From Scilla litardierei (lineage: Eukaryota; Streptophyta; Magnoliopsida; Asparagales; Asparagaceae), in assembly GCA_030789695.1 (NCBI GenBank), contig CM061135.1, positions 112,290,301 to 112,354,300 on the forward strand: DNA of 64,000 nt, in the 5' to 3' direction. Positions within the stretch are counted from its first letter, which is position 1. Each line of letters starts with the position of its first letter. The notes beneath the pieces were generated by a model, which ran no database searches, had not been told where the DNA came from, and saw only the letters and a list, made by a program, of their open reading frames with translations. Made by a program: the position numbers and the translations under genes. This document shows positions 45,478-56,742 of this stretch, one piece after another.

Positions 45478-48400
45478 CTATATCTCGGATTCACCCATAA
45501 TCCCCAATTCTCGACGCAACCGCACAAAGGAGTCCTCCTTTAGGGGTTTCGTGAAAATATCGGTGATTTGCTTTTGGGTTTCAACGTACACTAAAATGAT
45601 GTCCTTTTTAGCAACATGATCATCTAAAAAGTGGTGTCGGACATCTATGTGTTTCGAACGGGAATGGTGTACCGGGTTCTTGGAAAGACATATTGCACTT
45701 TGGTTGTCCACCATGATAGGGCAAGTATCACAGTTTATACCAAAGTCTTTAAGTGTGTGTCTCATCCAAAGAACTTGAGCACACGCGGCACCGTCGGTAA
45801 TGTATTCCGCCTCGGTGGTTGAAAGTGATACTGAATTTTGCTTCTTGGAAAACCAAGAGACAAGGGAATTTCCTATAAAATGGCAAGTGCCACTAGTACT
45901 TTTCCTGTCGTATTTGCATCCCGCATAATCGGCATCACTATATGAGATTAACTCATATGTGCTAGATTTCGGATAAAGTAATCCAAAATCTAAAGTGTAA
46001 CTTAGATAGCGAAAAATACGTTTTACCTCTACTAAGTGAGACTCCTTAGGTTGAGACTGATAACGAGCACATACGCATATAGCAAACATAATATCGAGCC
46101 TACTTGCGGTAAGATAAAGTAAACTACCTATCATACCTCGATATAGACGAATGTCTACATCCTTACCGCCCGTATCCTTGTCAAGATGCGTAGTCGTGCT
46201 CATTGGAGTCTTTTTCCCGGAGGCACTATCCATTCCAAATTGATTTAGCAACTCCACCGTATACTTCGTTTGGTGGATGAAGATTGCATCGTCCATTTGG
46301 CGAATTTGGAGACCTAAGAAATATTTGAGCTCACCCATGTGGCTCATCTCAAATTGTTCCTTCATAACATTAGAAAACTCTTCGCAAAGAGCAAAGTTAG
46401 TAGCACCGAAAATGATATCATCAACATATATTTGAACTAAAATATATATATCGTGAACTAAAATTATATCATTATTCGAATGCTTAACAAAAAGTGTAGA
46501 ATCGGCTTCTCCCATTTTAAAATTCAAATCCAAAAGAAAATTCTTTAGGCGATCATACCAAGCTCGAGGAGCTTGTCTCAAACCGTAAAGCGCTTTCTTT
46601 AGTTTAAAAACATGATTTGGAAATTTTTCATTTATGAAACCCGGAGGTTGAGAAACGTAAACTTCCTCAACAACATCTCCATTTAAAAATGCACTTTTAA
46701 CATCCATTTGAAATAATTTAAAATCCTTATGGCATGCAAAAGACAATAATAATCTAATTGATTCTAATCTAGCTACCGGAGCGAAGGATTCTTCGAAATC
46801 AATACCTTCCTCTTGACGGTAGCCTTGAGCAACTAACCGAGCTTTGTTCCGGACGACAACTTGGTTTTCGTCGGTTTTGTTCTTGAAGATCCACTTTGTC
46901 CCTATGACGGTGTGGTTCTTCGATGGCAATGGAACAAGCTCCCAAACTTCATTCCTCTCGAATTGAATGAGTTCCTCCTCCATGGCTAAGATCCAAGCGC
47001 TATCTTCGCATGCTTCATTAACATTCTTTGGCTCTATCGAGGAGGCAAAGGCACAATGAGCGAAGTAGTTCACTTGTGATCTCGTCTTGACACTATCATG
47101 GATATTGCCAATGACTTGCTCATGAGGATGGTCACGAACGGTATGAAGCCGTTTGGGAATACCTTGGTCACTAGGAACATTCTCAACAACTTCATTAGAT
47201 GGGTTAGTCTCAATAGAATCGATAGAATCATTAGACTTAGAATTATCAAACGAATCACATAAAACATCCATAGAATCATTATCATTTGAAATTCTAGTTG
47301 GAACAAATCCTTCATTAAATGAGACATGAAGCGACTCCTCGATGGCTGAGGTTCGTTTGTTGAATATCCGGTAGGCTTTGCTACGCAAAGAATATCCAAC
47401 AAAAATCCCCGCATCGGATCTTGGATCGAATTTGTCCAAACTACCATACGTGTTCTTAATAAAACATTTCGAACCAAAAACTCGAAAATGTTTAACTTGA
47501 GGGAACCTACCAAACAACAATTCATAACAAGTTTGTTTAGTGCCGGGCCTCAAAAGTATTCTATTAAATACATAGCAAGCGGTGTGTACCGCTTCCGCCC
47601 AAAATTGATGGCCAAGTTGGCTATCATCAAGCATAGTGCGAGCACACTCCACTAGCGTCCTATTCTTTCTCTCAACTACACCATTTTGAGGAGGTGCACG
47701 AGGGAAAGAGAAGGTGTGTGTAATACCAATTTCATCACAAAATGTCTCAAAAGACTCATTCTCAAATTCACCTCCATGATCACTACGAATAGTGACAATG
47801 GTGGTTCCTAAGAGATTTTGTACTTTCTTAACAAAAATTGTGAAGTTTTCAAAAGCTTCATTTTTATTACATAATGAAAATACCCATGTAAATCTCGAAT
47901 AATCATCTATGATGACAAGTCCATATCTTGCATTTCCTAAGGAAGCAACTCTAGTTGGCCCAAATAAGTCTAGATGTAATAGCTCTAGTGGCCGTTTAGT
48001 AGAAATGCTTTTCTTAGGTTTAAATGAAGATTTAGGAAGCTTGCCACGTTGACACCAATCACAAAAACTTTTCTTTTCAAAAACGAGCTTCGAAAAACCT
48101 TTAATGGAATTTAATTTTGAAAGCTTATAAAGTGTTCCAAAGTTCACATGTCCAAAGCGTCGATGCCATAAGTGTTGTTCACTTGTGTTGGCAACGAGAC
48201 ATTGTTCATAAGACTTAGGAAGATCCAAAATATAGATATCTTTATGACGAGTGCCGGAAAACAATAATTTATTATTATCTTTTCTTAAAATATGACACAA
48301 TCCTTTCGCAAAGCTAACTTTGTAACCTTTGTCACAAAGTTGGCTTATTGAAATAAGATTATGATTTAAGCCATTAACTAGATAAACATCACTAATTAAG

Positions 48401-48671
48401 GGTTTAGATGGGTTACCCACTTTACCAACACATATGATGGTTCCGCTCTCGTTGCCTCCAAATACGACGCGGTTTCCATTTGCAATGGGAACCACTCCGG
48501 AGAGCAATTGAGCGTTACCCGTCATGTGTTTTGAACACCCGCTATCGAGTATTCAATTCCCCTTGGAGCTAAATTTAAATTTTTTGCTCCTTTTCTTTTT
48601 CTTTTCCTTGAGTACCTAAAGATAGAGAATTTCATATCATGGTACCCAAGGTCATTGGGTCCAAAAGATTA
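45478..48671 (-). pseudogene. SIRE-1 Copia pol: protease end, integrase, reverse transcriptase, RNase H
   Basis: A 1015-codon open frame (48525-45478) follows a TGA at 48553-48555 that lies just before the protease active-site block [12 protein letters not shown]. Order is Copia-type: the GAG-preintegrase and integrase zinc part ([18 protein letters not shown]), then catalytic Asp, Asp and Glu ([25 protein letters not shown]). Reverse transcriptase follows ([25 protein letters not shown]), and RNase H ([27 protein letters not shown], ending IFTKPL). All catalytic residues seen are intact. Upstream of the TGA the frame is open with a Lys-rich run (LKEKKKKRSKKFK). It joins gag either by a frameshift or by a possible 59-nt intron at 48616-48674. 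Confidence 0.9.
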
Positions 48672-50185
48672 GACCTTTGGAAGCCAAGTCCAATTGGACT
48701 TAGACTTCCCCACATAATTTCTACTATGCACAACATCCGAAAAATAAGCATTCATATACACTTGTTTTTCATCCATGCTTGTGTCCTTTGGGCTCCAAAT
48801 AGTGAAAATCTTGGGAGCACTCATCCTATTGGGTGCATGCATGCGTTGTTGGTTTCTACGTGATGCATGTCGTGGATAGGCATAAGGAACATGATGGAAT
48901 GGTGCATGTGGATAATTATTCATATGATGAGGTGGGTGAACATATGCATGTGTGGGAACACGTGCGTGAGGGTGTCTCACAAGGTGTGCACGTGCCCGAG
49001 AATGTGTTGCATAAAAATCATCATAAGTGTGAGACGGTGGAGTAGGACGTGTGTTCCTACGTGGCATGGTATTTGTGTACATATAAGCATGCCCCTTCTT
49101 TGGAGGTCCACCCAAAGTGGGTTTCTTTCCGAAAGATGGTGTGAACGAGGTGGAAGCACCATTGGTAGAAGAACTACCAATAGAGTGTTTGCTACCACTC
49201 GTAGAGTCACCGGAAGTTGGCCTAACAAAAGTAGTGGCCGATTTGGATGAACATCCCATCGTATACCCCAAGCCAATGTGGTGATTGGCCGGAAGTAAGT
49301 CACTTAGGATTTTACCAAATGGTCCTTACCCTTATTGAATTTATTAATTCGGCCTAATATGTTCTCATATTTCTCGGTGAGAGAACGCATAGAGGTATCC
49401 AAGTTGGATACTTGCGATGTGATCACATAAACACGAGATTTAAGATTCTCATTCTCAATACTCAAAGTCGAGTTTTGAGAAGTTAAATCCGCTATCTTGT
49501 GTTCCTCTAGATCTTCAATGCTAACATGCTCAAGTTTAGATTTGAGATTAACAATCTCATTTCTTAACTCTTCAACAACGGTGTCATTGTTGGTGATGAT
49601 AGTCTTAGGTGAGGTTTGAATGCTAGCTAGGTCATCTTTTACTTTAGTATATCTATTTACTAATTTAGTGTATTTAGACCATAATTGAGAATTTGCATTC
49701 CTAAGGTCATCCATAGTTACCTCATCGCCTTCGTCGTCACTATCATCGGAAGAGGAGGATCCTTGATCATGCTCCTCTCTTGCCATGAAGCACATGTGCG
49801 CTTGCTCCACTTGCTCATCGTCCGACTCTCCGCTTGAGGAATCCTCGGAGTCGGTGAATGTTGCTCCGACAAGTCCCTTTTTGTTTCATTTCTTGTACTT
49901 CTTGGACTTATCAAATTTCGGCGCCTTCCACTTCTCCTTTTGCTTGTTGAGAGGACACTCCGCTTTCATGTGTCCTGGCTTATTGCACTTGAAACACAAA
50001 GGTGAGGAAGAGGCGTTAGAAGATCCAAATTTAGCTTTGTTCTTATAGTTACTTTTTCGGAAGAAACGGTTGAACTTCTTGGCCATGAGTGCCATGGACT
50101 CCAAGTCCAACTCGTTTTCCGAGTCTTCATCATCGGTTGATGTGGATGTGGATGGAGCGGCCTTAAAAGCAATAGCCTTCTTCTT
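48672..50185 (-). pseudogene. SIRE-1 gag, 5' truncated and interrupted
   Basis: The minus strand encodes the C-terminal part of a Sirevirus-type gag. A zinc knuckle CFKCNKPGHMKAECP lies near 49990-49945. A TGA after KSKKYKK follows (near 49886), and then a long coiled-coil region from 49810 to 49304 (SSSSDDSDDEGDE, then LRNEIVNLKSKLEHVSIEDL). A stop at 49304-49306 separates a His/Tyr/Pro-rich part (49271-48672) ending NWTWLPKV. The first, capsid part of gag is missing; at about 50185 the frame runs into gypsy protease sequence. Confidence 0.8.
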
Positions 50186-50404
50186 TAGTTCATGCCCACT
50201 AATCACCAATAGACATGGTCTACATCCCAGTGCAACCTTCACTACACCATTCCCAGTTGTAATATTCCAACACTTGGGAAGCGTGTAGGTGGGTATCGAG
50301 TGTTCGACTACGAACTTCCGAGATAGGATGCACATGGAAGCTCTAGAATCGAACAGGGTCAAGGCCAGGTAAGATGAAACTAAGATGACACCTAAGGGTA
50401 ACAT
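49886..50404 (-). CDS. Chimeric ORF: gypsy protease N terminus fused to SIRE gag zinc knuckle
   Basis: This 172-codon open frame starts as gypsy protease (MLPLGVILVSS, LFDSRAS, to VISGHEL at about 50186). It then continues in frame as SIRE gag (KKKAIAFKAAPST, then the CFKCNKPGHMKAEC knuckle). The gypsy half is the same as 39729-39508. It is the by-product of a rearrangement; expression is not suggested by anything in the sequence. Included because it is a real in-frame junction, not a shadow frame. Confidence 0.6.
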   Translation of the reverse strand: MLPLGVILVSSYLALTLFDSRASMCILSRKFVVEHSIPTYTLPKCWNITTGNGVVKVALGCRPCLLVISGHELKKKAIAFKAAPSTSTSTDDEDSENELDLESMALMAKKFNRFFRKSNYKNKAKFGSSNASSSPLCFKCNKPGHMKAECPLNKQKEKWKAPKFDKSKKYKK

Positions 50405-52455
50405 GCAACTAGATTAAACATGGATCTCTGCCTCCAGCAACTCCGGATCCTTGTTGGGTGTTTCATCTCCCAGCTATTCTGAGATAAGAAAGGCCCTGGT
50501 TAATCTCGTGTACATGATTTCTCTAGATATTTGGCTAATAAAAAGTATTCTCGTTGTCCTGAATTTTACAAATGCAAGACCTGCATGGGCCACCACTAAA
50601 ACATGTAATGCGTCGCTTCCCAAAAGACACCGGAAGTGAGAACGTTACAAGGTCTACATGAACTGGAGCGATAAGGCTCGAGCTCAATAAGCGTCTGTGA
50701 TAAAAACACAGGGTAGGTGTAATGCCCTACAAGCTACTGCACAAGTACTAGAGGGGGGGGTGAATAGTACTTTAAAAATAACAAGGAGTATAATTCCTAA
50801 TTATAGTGCAAACAACTACCAAATCAATTTGCGGAAGCTTAAATTGAAGACAACAACAAAATTAACAAAGCTAACAATAGATGTTACTGGGTTCGGATCC
50901 ACCCAAGTCTCTCCGACTTGTTCCTGGTGATCCTACGTCCCAACCACCCGGATCCCCTCCGGATACTTGAGTTAGAAACCCTAACTCAAGATTTCCACTA
51001 TGAAATACTTGTGAAAAACCTCCACAAGTCAAATCATACAAAATGTAATTTGTCACTCCCACAACCCGGGATCACAACCACACTCTCACAACCGAGAGTG
51101 AAACTTACAATTCAAATATGAAATGAAATAAGAAAACTTCTTACCGACAAAATACCTATGCCTTGAGTATTGCTTACGAATTAGGGCAAGGATGATTTTG
51201 AGGAAGAAGAAGTGGCACCAAACCCTAGCTCCAAGATGTAGATCAGCGATGGAGAGCTTTGGGGATGTTGGTGACCTAGAATCAAGCACTTGGCTTGGAA
51301 GGCTTCACACTCAATGAATCTCTCTTTGGAAGTAAGAGTTAGGAGAGATTATTGAATGGAAAGAATGAGCTTTGAATGAGCTTGGAATGATTTCTCTTGA
51401 TCTCTAAACTTGCAATAATATCAGCCTTGGCAGCAATGAATGCAGCCCATCAAGTATTTATAGGATATAGGAGAGAGAGAGAGAAAAACGTTTCAATTAA
51501 AGCTCCAACGGCTCTTTTATGAACCCAACTAGTCGGTCAAAGAACAACCACCGACCGACTAGTTCATCAACTAGTCGGTCAATTAACGTATACCGACTAA
51601 TGGGTGAACAGAGAAAAGATCAAAGCACAGACAAAAGGAACTAGTCGGTCCAAGAAGATTAGCTGACCGACTAGTTTCACAACTAGTCGGTCGGTTACTC
51701 AACGTAGACCGACTAACAGATAAAACTGAAGTTTGAGCTAAAATAGACTTAGTCGGTCCAAGAGTAAATGTTGACCGACTAATTTACCAACTAGTCGGTC
51801 ACCAAATGAACATAGACTGACTAACAATAAACAGTAAGTTAGGTGAAAAATTGGCATGAACAGTAAAACTAAACTAGTCGGTCCAAGAAGGAAAGTTGAC
51901 CGACTAGTTCATCAACTAGTCGGTCGATCAAAGAACACAGACTGACTAATGATAAACAGTAGCTTAGGCTCAAATGTGCATGTACAGGGAAAGCTCAACT
52001 AGTTGGTCACAGAAGCATCACTGACCGACTAGTTCACAAACTAGTCGGTCGGTGAGTCAACTTAGACCGACTAACTGTAAACAGTAAAGAGCTTAGAATT
52101 GACTGAGAAGAACTAGTCGGTCCAAGAAGCTTTGCCGACCGACTAGATCACCATCTAGTCGGTCAGTTCTTCTTCTTGAACCAACTAACATGCACAAGAA
52201 GTCGCGAATCGAAGCGCGAAGCTTCGGGAAGGATTGTATGGACTTCTACTAAGATCCTAGAGCTAAGATATGAGCGTTATGAAGATTTAAATCGTAAGAC
52301 CTACTCAAGCCTTAACATTCTACGAAATAAGCTTAAAGACTATAAATAAAACTTGACGATACCGTCTTCAATAGCTTCAATCGAATCTTCATGACTTCTA
52401 AGAAGGTCCATAAGCTTCAACGAAGCTTTAGGCATACGATCACGTGCTTTGAGAA
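50186..52455 (-). repeat. Duplicated block: gypsy protease, gypsy LTR start and SIRE LTR
   Basis: Bases 50186-52455 repeat 39508-41780 with roughly one mismatch per 100 bases by eye. The block runs through gypsy protease (50186-50404), gypsy LTR start (50604-50717) and SIRE LTR (50718-52455, missing its last 137 bases). At its high end it joins gypsy LTR sequence at 52456. That sequence restarts about 30 bases before the original insertion point (agcatctgtgataaaaacac). Short shared bases at both joints suggest microhomology. Confidence 0.85.
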
Positions 52456-55213
52456 AGCATCTGTGATAAAAACACAGGGTAGGTCCTTGCATGCATTTCA
52501 GAACAATAAGAATTATTCATAATTTAAAGCCACATCCAGAATTAAAATGTCCGTACACAAAATAAACACGTCAAGCCACAGCTGGGCCAAATAACAACAA
52601 GGATAACGTACACTAAACAACAACTGAAAGTAAACTAAATAAGAACAGCAACGATGAAGGTCTCTAATACTCCGTAGGTAGAGACTCGGCGTCTACGGTG
52701 AACTCCTGGCTTTCTAAGTCAGGTGTCCCGTAAGGATCCTCCTGGTACTCAGGCTCGGGATCTGACATATATCCAAAAACATGAACGTATGTCAGTAAGG
52801 GTCTGCAAGAAGATGTTAGAAAACTCAAGGCAAGATATACAAATTGATACTGAATTTATGAGGCATTAATAAATTAAACGATATAACGACAACAAGTTTA
52901 AACATGCAGGTTATAAAATGAAATAAAGTAAAACACTCCTTTCATGCAATTCTAAGCAGTTTAAGAAGTAAAGTAAAGTTTTTCTATGATTCATTAGCAT
53001 GTCAATTTCACTGAGACAGCAATAATAATTTGCAAGTTCCATGCCAATATTTCATGTCTATCATAGGGTTCACGCCTTTAGGTCGTGATGAGTGGATCGT
53101 TCTTCTCACGGGGGTTTACCGTGATTGATGCTACCCCACCGCATGCAGGTGGTGCTCTTGAAGAGAGGACCCCTTCATACGCCTAGTGGCTTCTCAACCC
53201 TAACCCCACCCCAGATTTGTGCTGGAACACGAGCCAGCCTAGTCGACTCACACGACATCACGAAAGTCACGGTTTCACCTTCGAGGCGCACGATTTCACG
53301 ATGTCACACATTTGTTAAATATTCCAAGACATGCAGCAATTTAATAATATCATCATTTATTTTTCTACAAAATTTTCAATTATTACGAGAGTGTTGAATA
53401 ACATTCACAATAATTTAACAAAAATGTAGAAAATATGGAATTAACGACCATATCACGGAAACTAACTTTCTTTGCCATTGTTCAAGACTAAGGTATATCA
53501 AATTATAAGTCGTTGGGTCACATTTTCAGTCCAGGATGTCATGGTAGTGATTTCATGCATCATTTCACATGTAGATTTTGAGTTAAACAACTTTACATGC
53601 AAAAGACTAAATGAGCATCTAACTTCAAAAATTCACTATAAATTGCATACTTGCCTGCTTTCAGCGATCTTGGTGTCGTTGGGTTCGTCTTGACGTGTAC
53701 TACATTATGGTATGTCTGGTTCTCTGTTTTGGTTAAACACATCACTTAATTAGGCTCGTCGCAAGATAATCACAATATCAAAATAATCACTGAATTAGGT
53801 TCGTCTGATTTTATTGGGTTCTCTGTCTTGGGTGATGTTTATATTGTATTATATCATTCTTATACTAACATGGTAAGCCTTATTTTATTCTAACATTATT
53901 ATCCTAACATTGTTTACAACTACTAACATGCTGAAATTAACACGAACAAGTTAATATTAAATCTAATACTAACAACTTACTAACTTTACTTATAAGCTAA
54001 TGATAAGGTTAACATTACATTTAATATTCCCACCTACTCTGAAATATAATAATACCATACTCCTATCTAACCCTCTCTCTCTTTAAACCTCTACCTGTCT
54101 CTTTCTCTCTTCTTATCTCTGTCCTCTGTCCTTTTTTTTCTTCTTTTAGTTGCAGCAAAGGGGAACTCACGCAGCAAGAGGAGGGGCTCACGCACGCGGG
54201 GGAACGGTGGCTTTCGACGGTTGCACGGCGACGCAGGCGGTGCGGCGACAACGGCCCAGGGTGATGGTGCTCTCCGATGGCAGCAGCGCAGCAGGGCGGC
54301 GTGCAAGGGGCTGCAGCGATGGAGCTAGTGGCGCGCGCGGTTCTCAGGCGACAGCCTCTCGGCAGTTGCTACGGCCTGTCGGAGCTCTGGTCGCACGCAA
54401 GGAGCATGGCGGTGCGGCTTCTCGGTGGCCTGGCGACGGTGCAGGCGGTACGCACGAGGGTGGGCCGACCTTCAACGAAGATGGGAAGAGGGGGAGAATG
54501 ATCTGAAGTTTGTTTGAGATTTGAGTTTTATCCCTCTAGCTTCTTGATTTCTGATTTCAAAATTAGTTTGAGTTTGTATTTGGTGATGATTTTTGGGAAG
54601 AATTTGGGGAATTGATTTTTGGTTTGGGGCTGAAATTGATATGGGATTTGGGTTGATGAAGTTTCAGGTTCGATTTTGGATTTGGGAATGGTGAACATAT
54701 TTTTGAGGAATTTGTTTTGCAGGAGAGATTTGCAGGAGATGATGGGTTGATGATCCTTAAGAGGAAATGGCAGGGGACATGGTTCTCATTTAGTCAAAAG
54801 ATTAGGTTCTTAATTAATGATTCTTTTTTACTAATCGGTGAAGAAACGTGCGTGTGAGTGTTTTGATTAAAATGGAAATTAATGTAACCTTGACTAATCT
54901 TTTTAGGGGGAGGAACCTGGTTAGGCAACGTGTGTGTTGTCTTTAGTGTTTATGTAAGAGATTAAAGTAATTAAGTAATTAAGTAAATTTAAATGTAATT
55001 AGTAAAAATTAAAAGTGATTAGCAAATTGAAATTAGTAAGATAATTAAATTAAAGTAATTTGTGAAACTTGATAGGTAATTAATTATGATACTGTAAAAA
55101 CGAAAAACAGATACGCGTAACAAAGAACGTACGGATGCAAAATTATACGGACGACTGAAATAAAATACCGATACGCACGATTTCAAACACGTCTAAAAAT
55201 ACAGGCCGTTACA
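52456..55213 (-). repeat. Gypsy 5' LTR, outer part
   Basis: The sequence from aagcatctgtg to GGCCGTTACA matches 23575-26330 of the 3' LTR with scattered mismatches. The GC-rich block is at 54150-54506. No gene is supported. Confidence 0.9.
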
Positions 55214-55218
55214 CCGAG
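55214..55218. other. Target site duplication CCGAG, right copy (gypsy)
   Basis: CCGAG directly follows the LTR end CGTTACA at 55213 and matches 23483-23487. Confidence 0.85.
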
Positions 55219-56742
55219 CTAAGCAAGCTTGGGGGGAAATCTATTGACTAAAAGAGTGAGCTAAAATTAGAGTGGATATTGTGCATGAACGACGAAGTTA
55301 AATAATCCTAAAACTTAAAGATAGATTGGGATACGGGGATTTCCTATGAGTTGATTCGAGCTTATGTGTGTCTAGATACCATTCCATTCTTATTGCTTGC
55401 TTTCCATGAAAAATTCTATGCTTTAGTTATAGCTTTTGATTGAAAATTGTGTAACCATTGTCATGTAAATTATATACTATGAAATATAGAAAGTGAATTT
55501 AGGTTAATTTCATGAACTCTAGAGAGATTCCTATTCTTCGTCTTTAAATCTTAAGTACTTCATTTTTATAAGAATATGAAATCTCTGTAGTAGTGTGTGA
55601 TTATTTTCTTAGTCGTTGTAGTAAGTGCGAAGAATGACTTGAGAACTGCGGGAATTATCTAGCACCCCCTCTATTTTCTTTCTTTTTCTTTTTTATAACT
55701 TTTATTCTTGGGTGAACTTCGTATTCGTCTCCCTTGAGAACGAGTAAGAGGTAAGCTTGGGAGATTTTGATGTATCCATCAATTACATGTTTTATCGCAT
55801 AATTTCACGTCAAATTTCACCTCCAAATCCTCATTTTATACGCTTTTATGAAATTATTTGGAACTATTTCACTTTTGGAGCGTTAGTATATATTTTAGGG
55901 AATTTGGAGCATTTTAGAGTCAAGGACATGAACGACGATGTTGGACCAGCAAGGATGCCCCTAAAGACGAGCTAAAGCTGCTAGCAAAGAAGGACAAAAA
56001 GGAAGAAGAGATGAGAGGGTCTGAAGATGATTTGGTCTCAAAAGACAGACAACTCGGCCAAGCATCGTCACCCCCTCGGTCGAGTTAGAAACACCAACAA
56101 GGAGAAGAAAGAGAGCAAGTTGGAGCTTAACCGCTCAACCGAGCGCTCGAGCGCTCGGGCCGAGAGGCACCCCCGATTTACGATGGAAGTTCTCTCTCAA
56201 AAATGCTTGGCCGAGTGACTAAGAGCTCGGGCCGAACGATTGTGTAACTGGGCGACCAAGGCCACTCGCCCGAGCACTTCGACACCAACTGCAGCCCCCT
56301 CAAATTTTGCCTTCAAACTCTCTGTTGAATTAACTCGGGCGAGCAACAAGGCGCTCGGTCGAGCATGCTCGGGCCGAGTAGATCAAGCCACTCGGTCAAA
56401 CTACCCTACTTTCTAGAGCAGCACTTTCCGTCGACCAAGAGCTGCTCGGCCGAGTGACCAAGGCCACTCGCCCGAGCGCAGTAGAAACATCAAATATCAG
56501 GACAGCCTCCTATTCATTGAAGATCTGCTATCATTCCAGTTGGCAAAGTATTTTTTTCTCATATTTTTCATGAATAGTAGACTTCATAACAGTTCCAATG
56601 CCACCAAGAACACACAAAACGGAGGTTGGATGAGTCCTATGGAATTTCAACAAGTTGACGTATCAGTACTGGAAATTAAGCTCGGGTAGACTGTACAGTG
56701 AGCTCGGCCGAGTTGTCTGAGGCCCACCACTTAAGTTGCAGC

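Larger units (their letters stand above)
40043..52455 (-). mobile_element. SIRE-1: Copia element (Sirevirus-like) in the gypsy 5' LTR, rearranged
   Basis: Two LTR copies (40043-41917 and 50718-52455), a polypurine tract at 41918-41932, an env-position ORF, Copia-order pol and a coiled-coil gag with a zinc knuckle define a Sirevirus-like element on the minus strand. Its gag 5' end, leader and primer-binding site have been replaced by a copy of the gypsy-SIRE 3' junction (50186-50717). The expected target duplication at the high end is absent, consistent with a later rearrangement. Confidence 0.85.
23488..55213 (-). mobile_element. Ty3/gypsy chromovirus (Tekay/Del-like), with nested insertions
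   Basis: Both ends are LTR ends, TGTAACG at 23488 and CGTTACA at 55213, flanked by CCGAG at 23483-23487 and 55214-55218. The minus-strand pol lies at 36739-39729 and continues at 26331-26789, with Athila-1 between. The 5' LTR is split by SIRE-1. A chromodomain-like C terminus marks a chromovirus. No gag could be found: the protease starts only about 200 bases inside the 5' LTR. Numerous stops make the element inactive. Confidence 0.9.
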
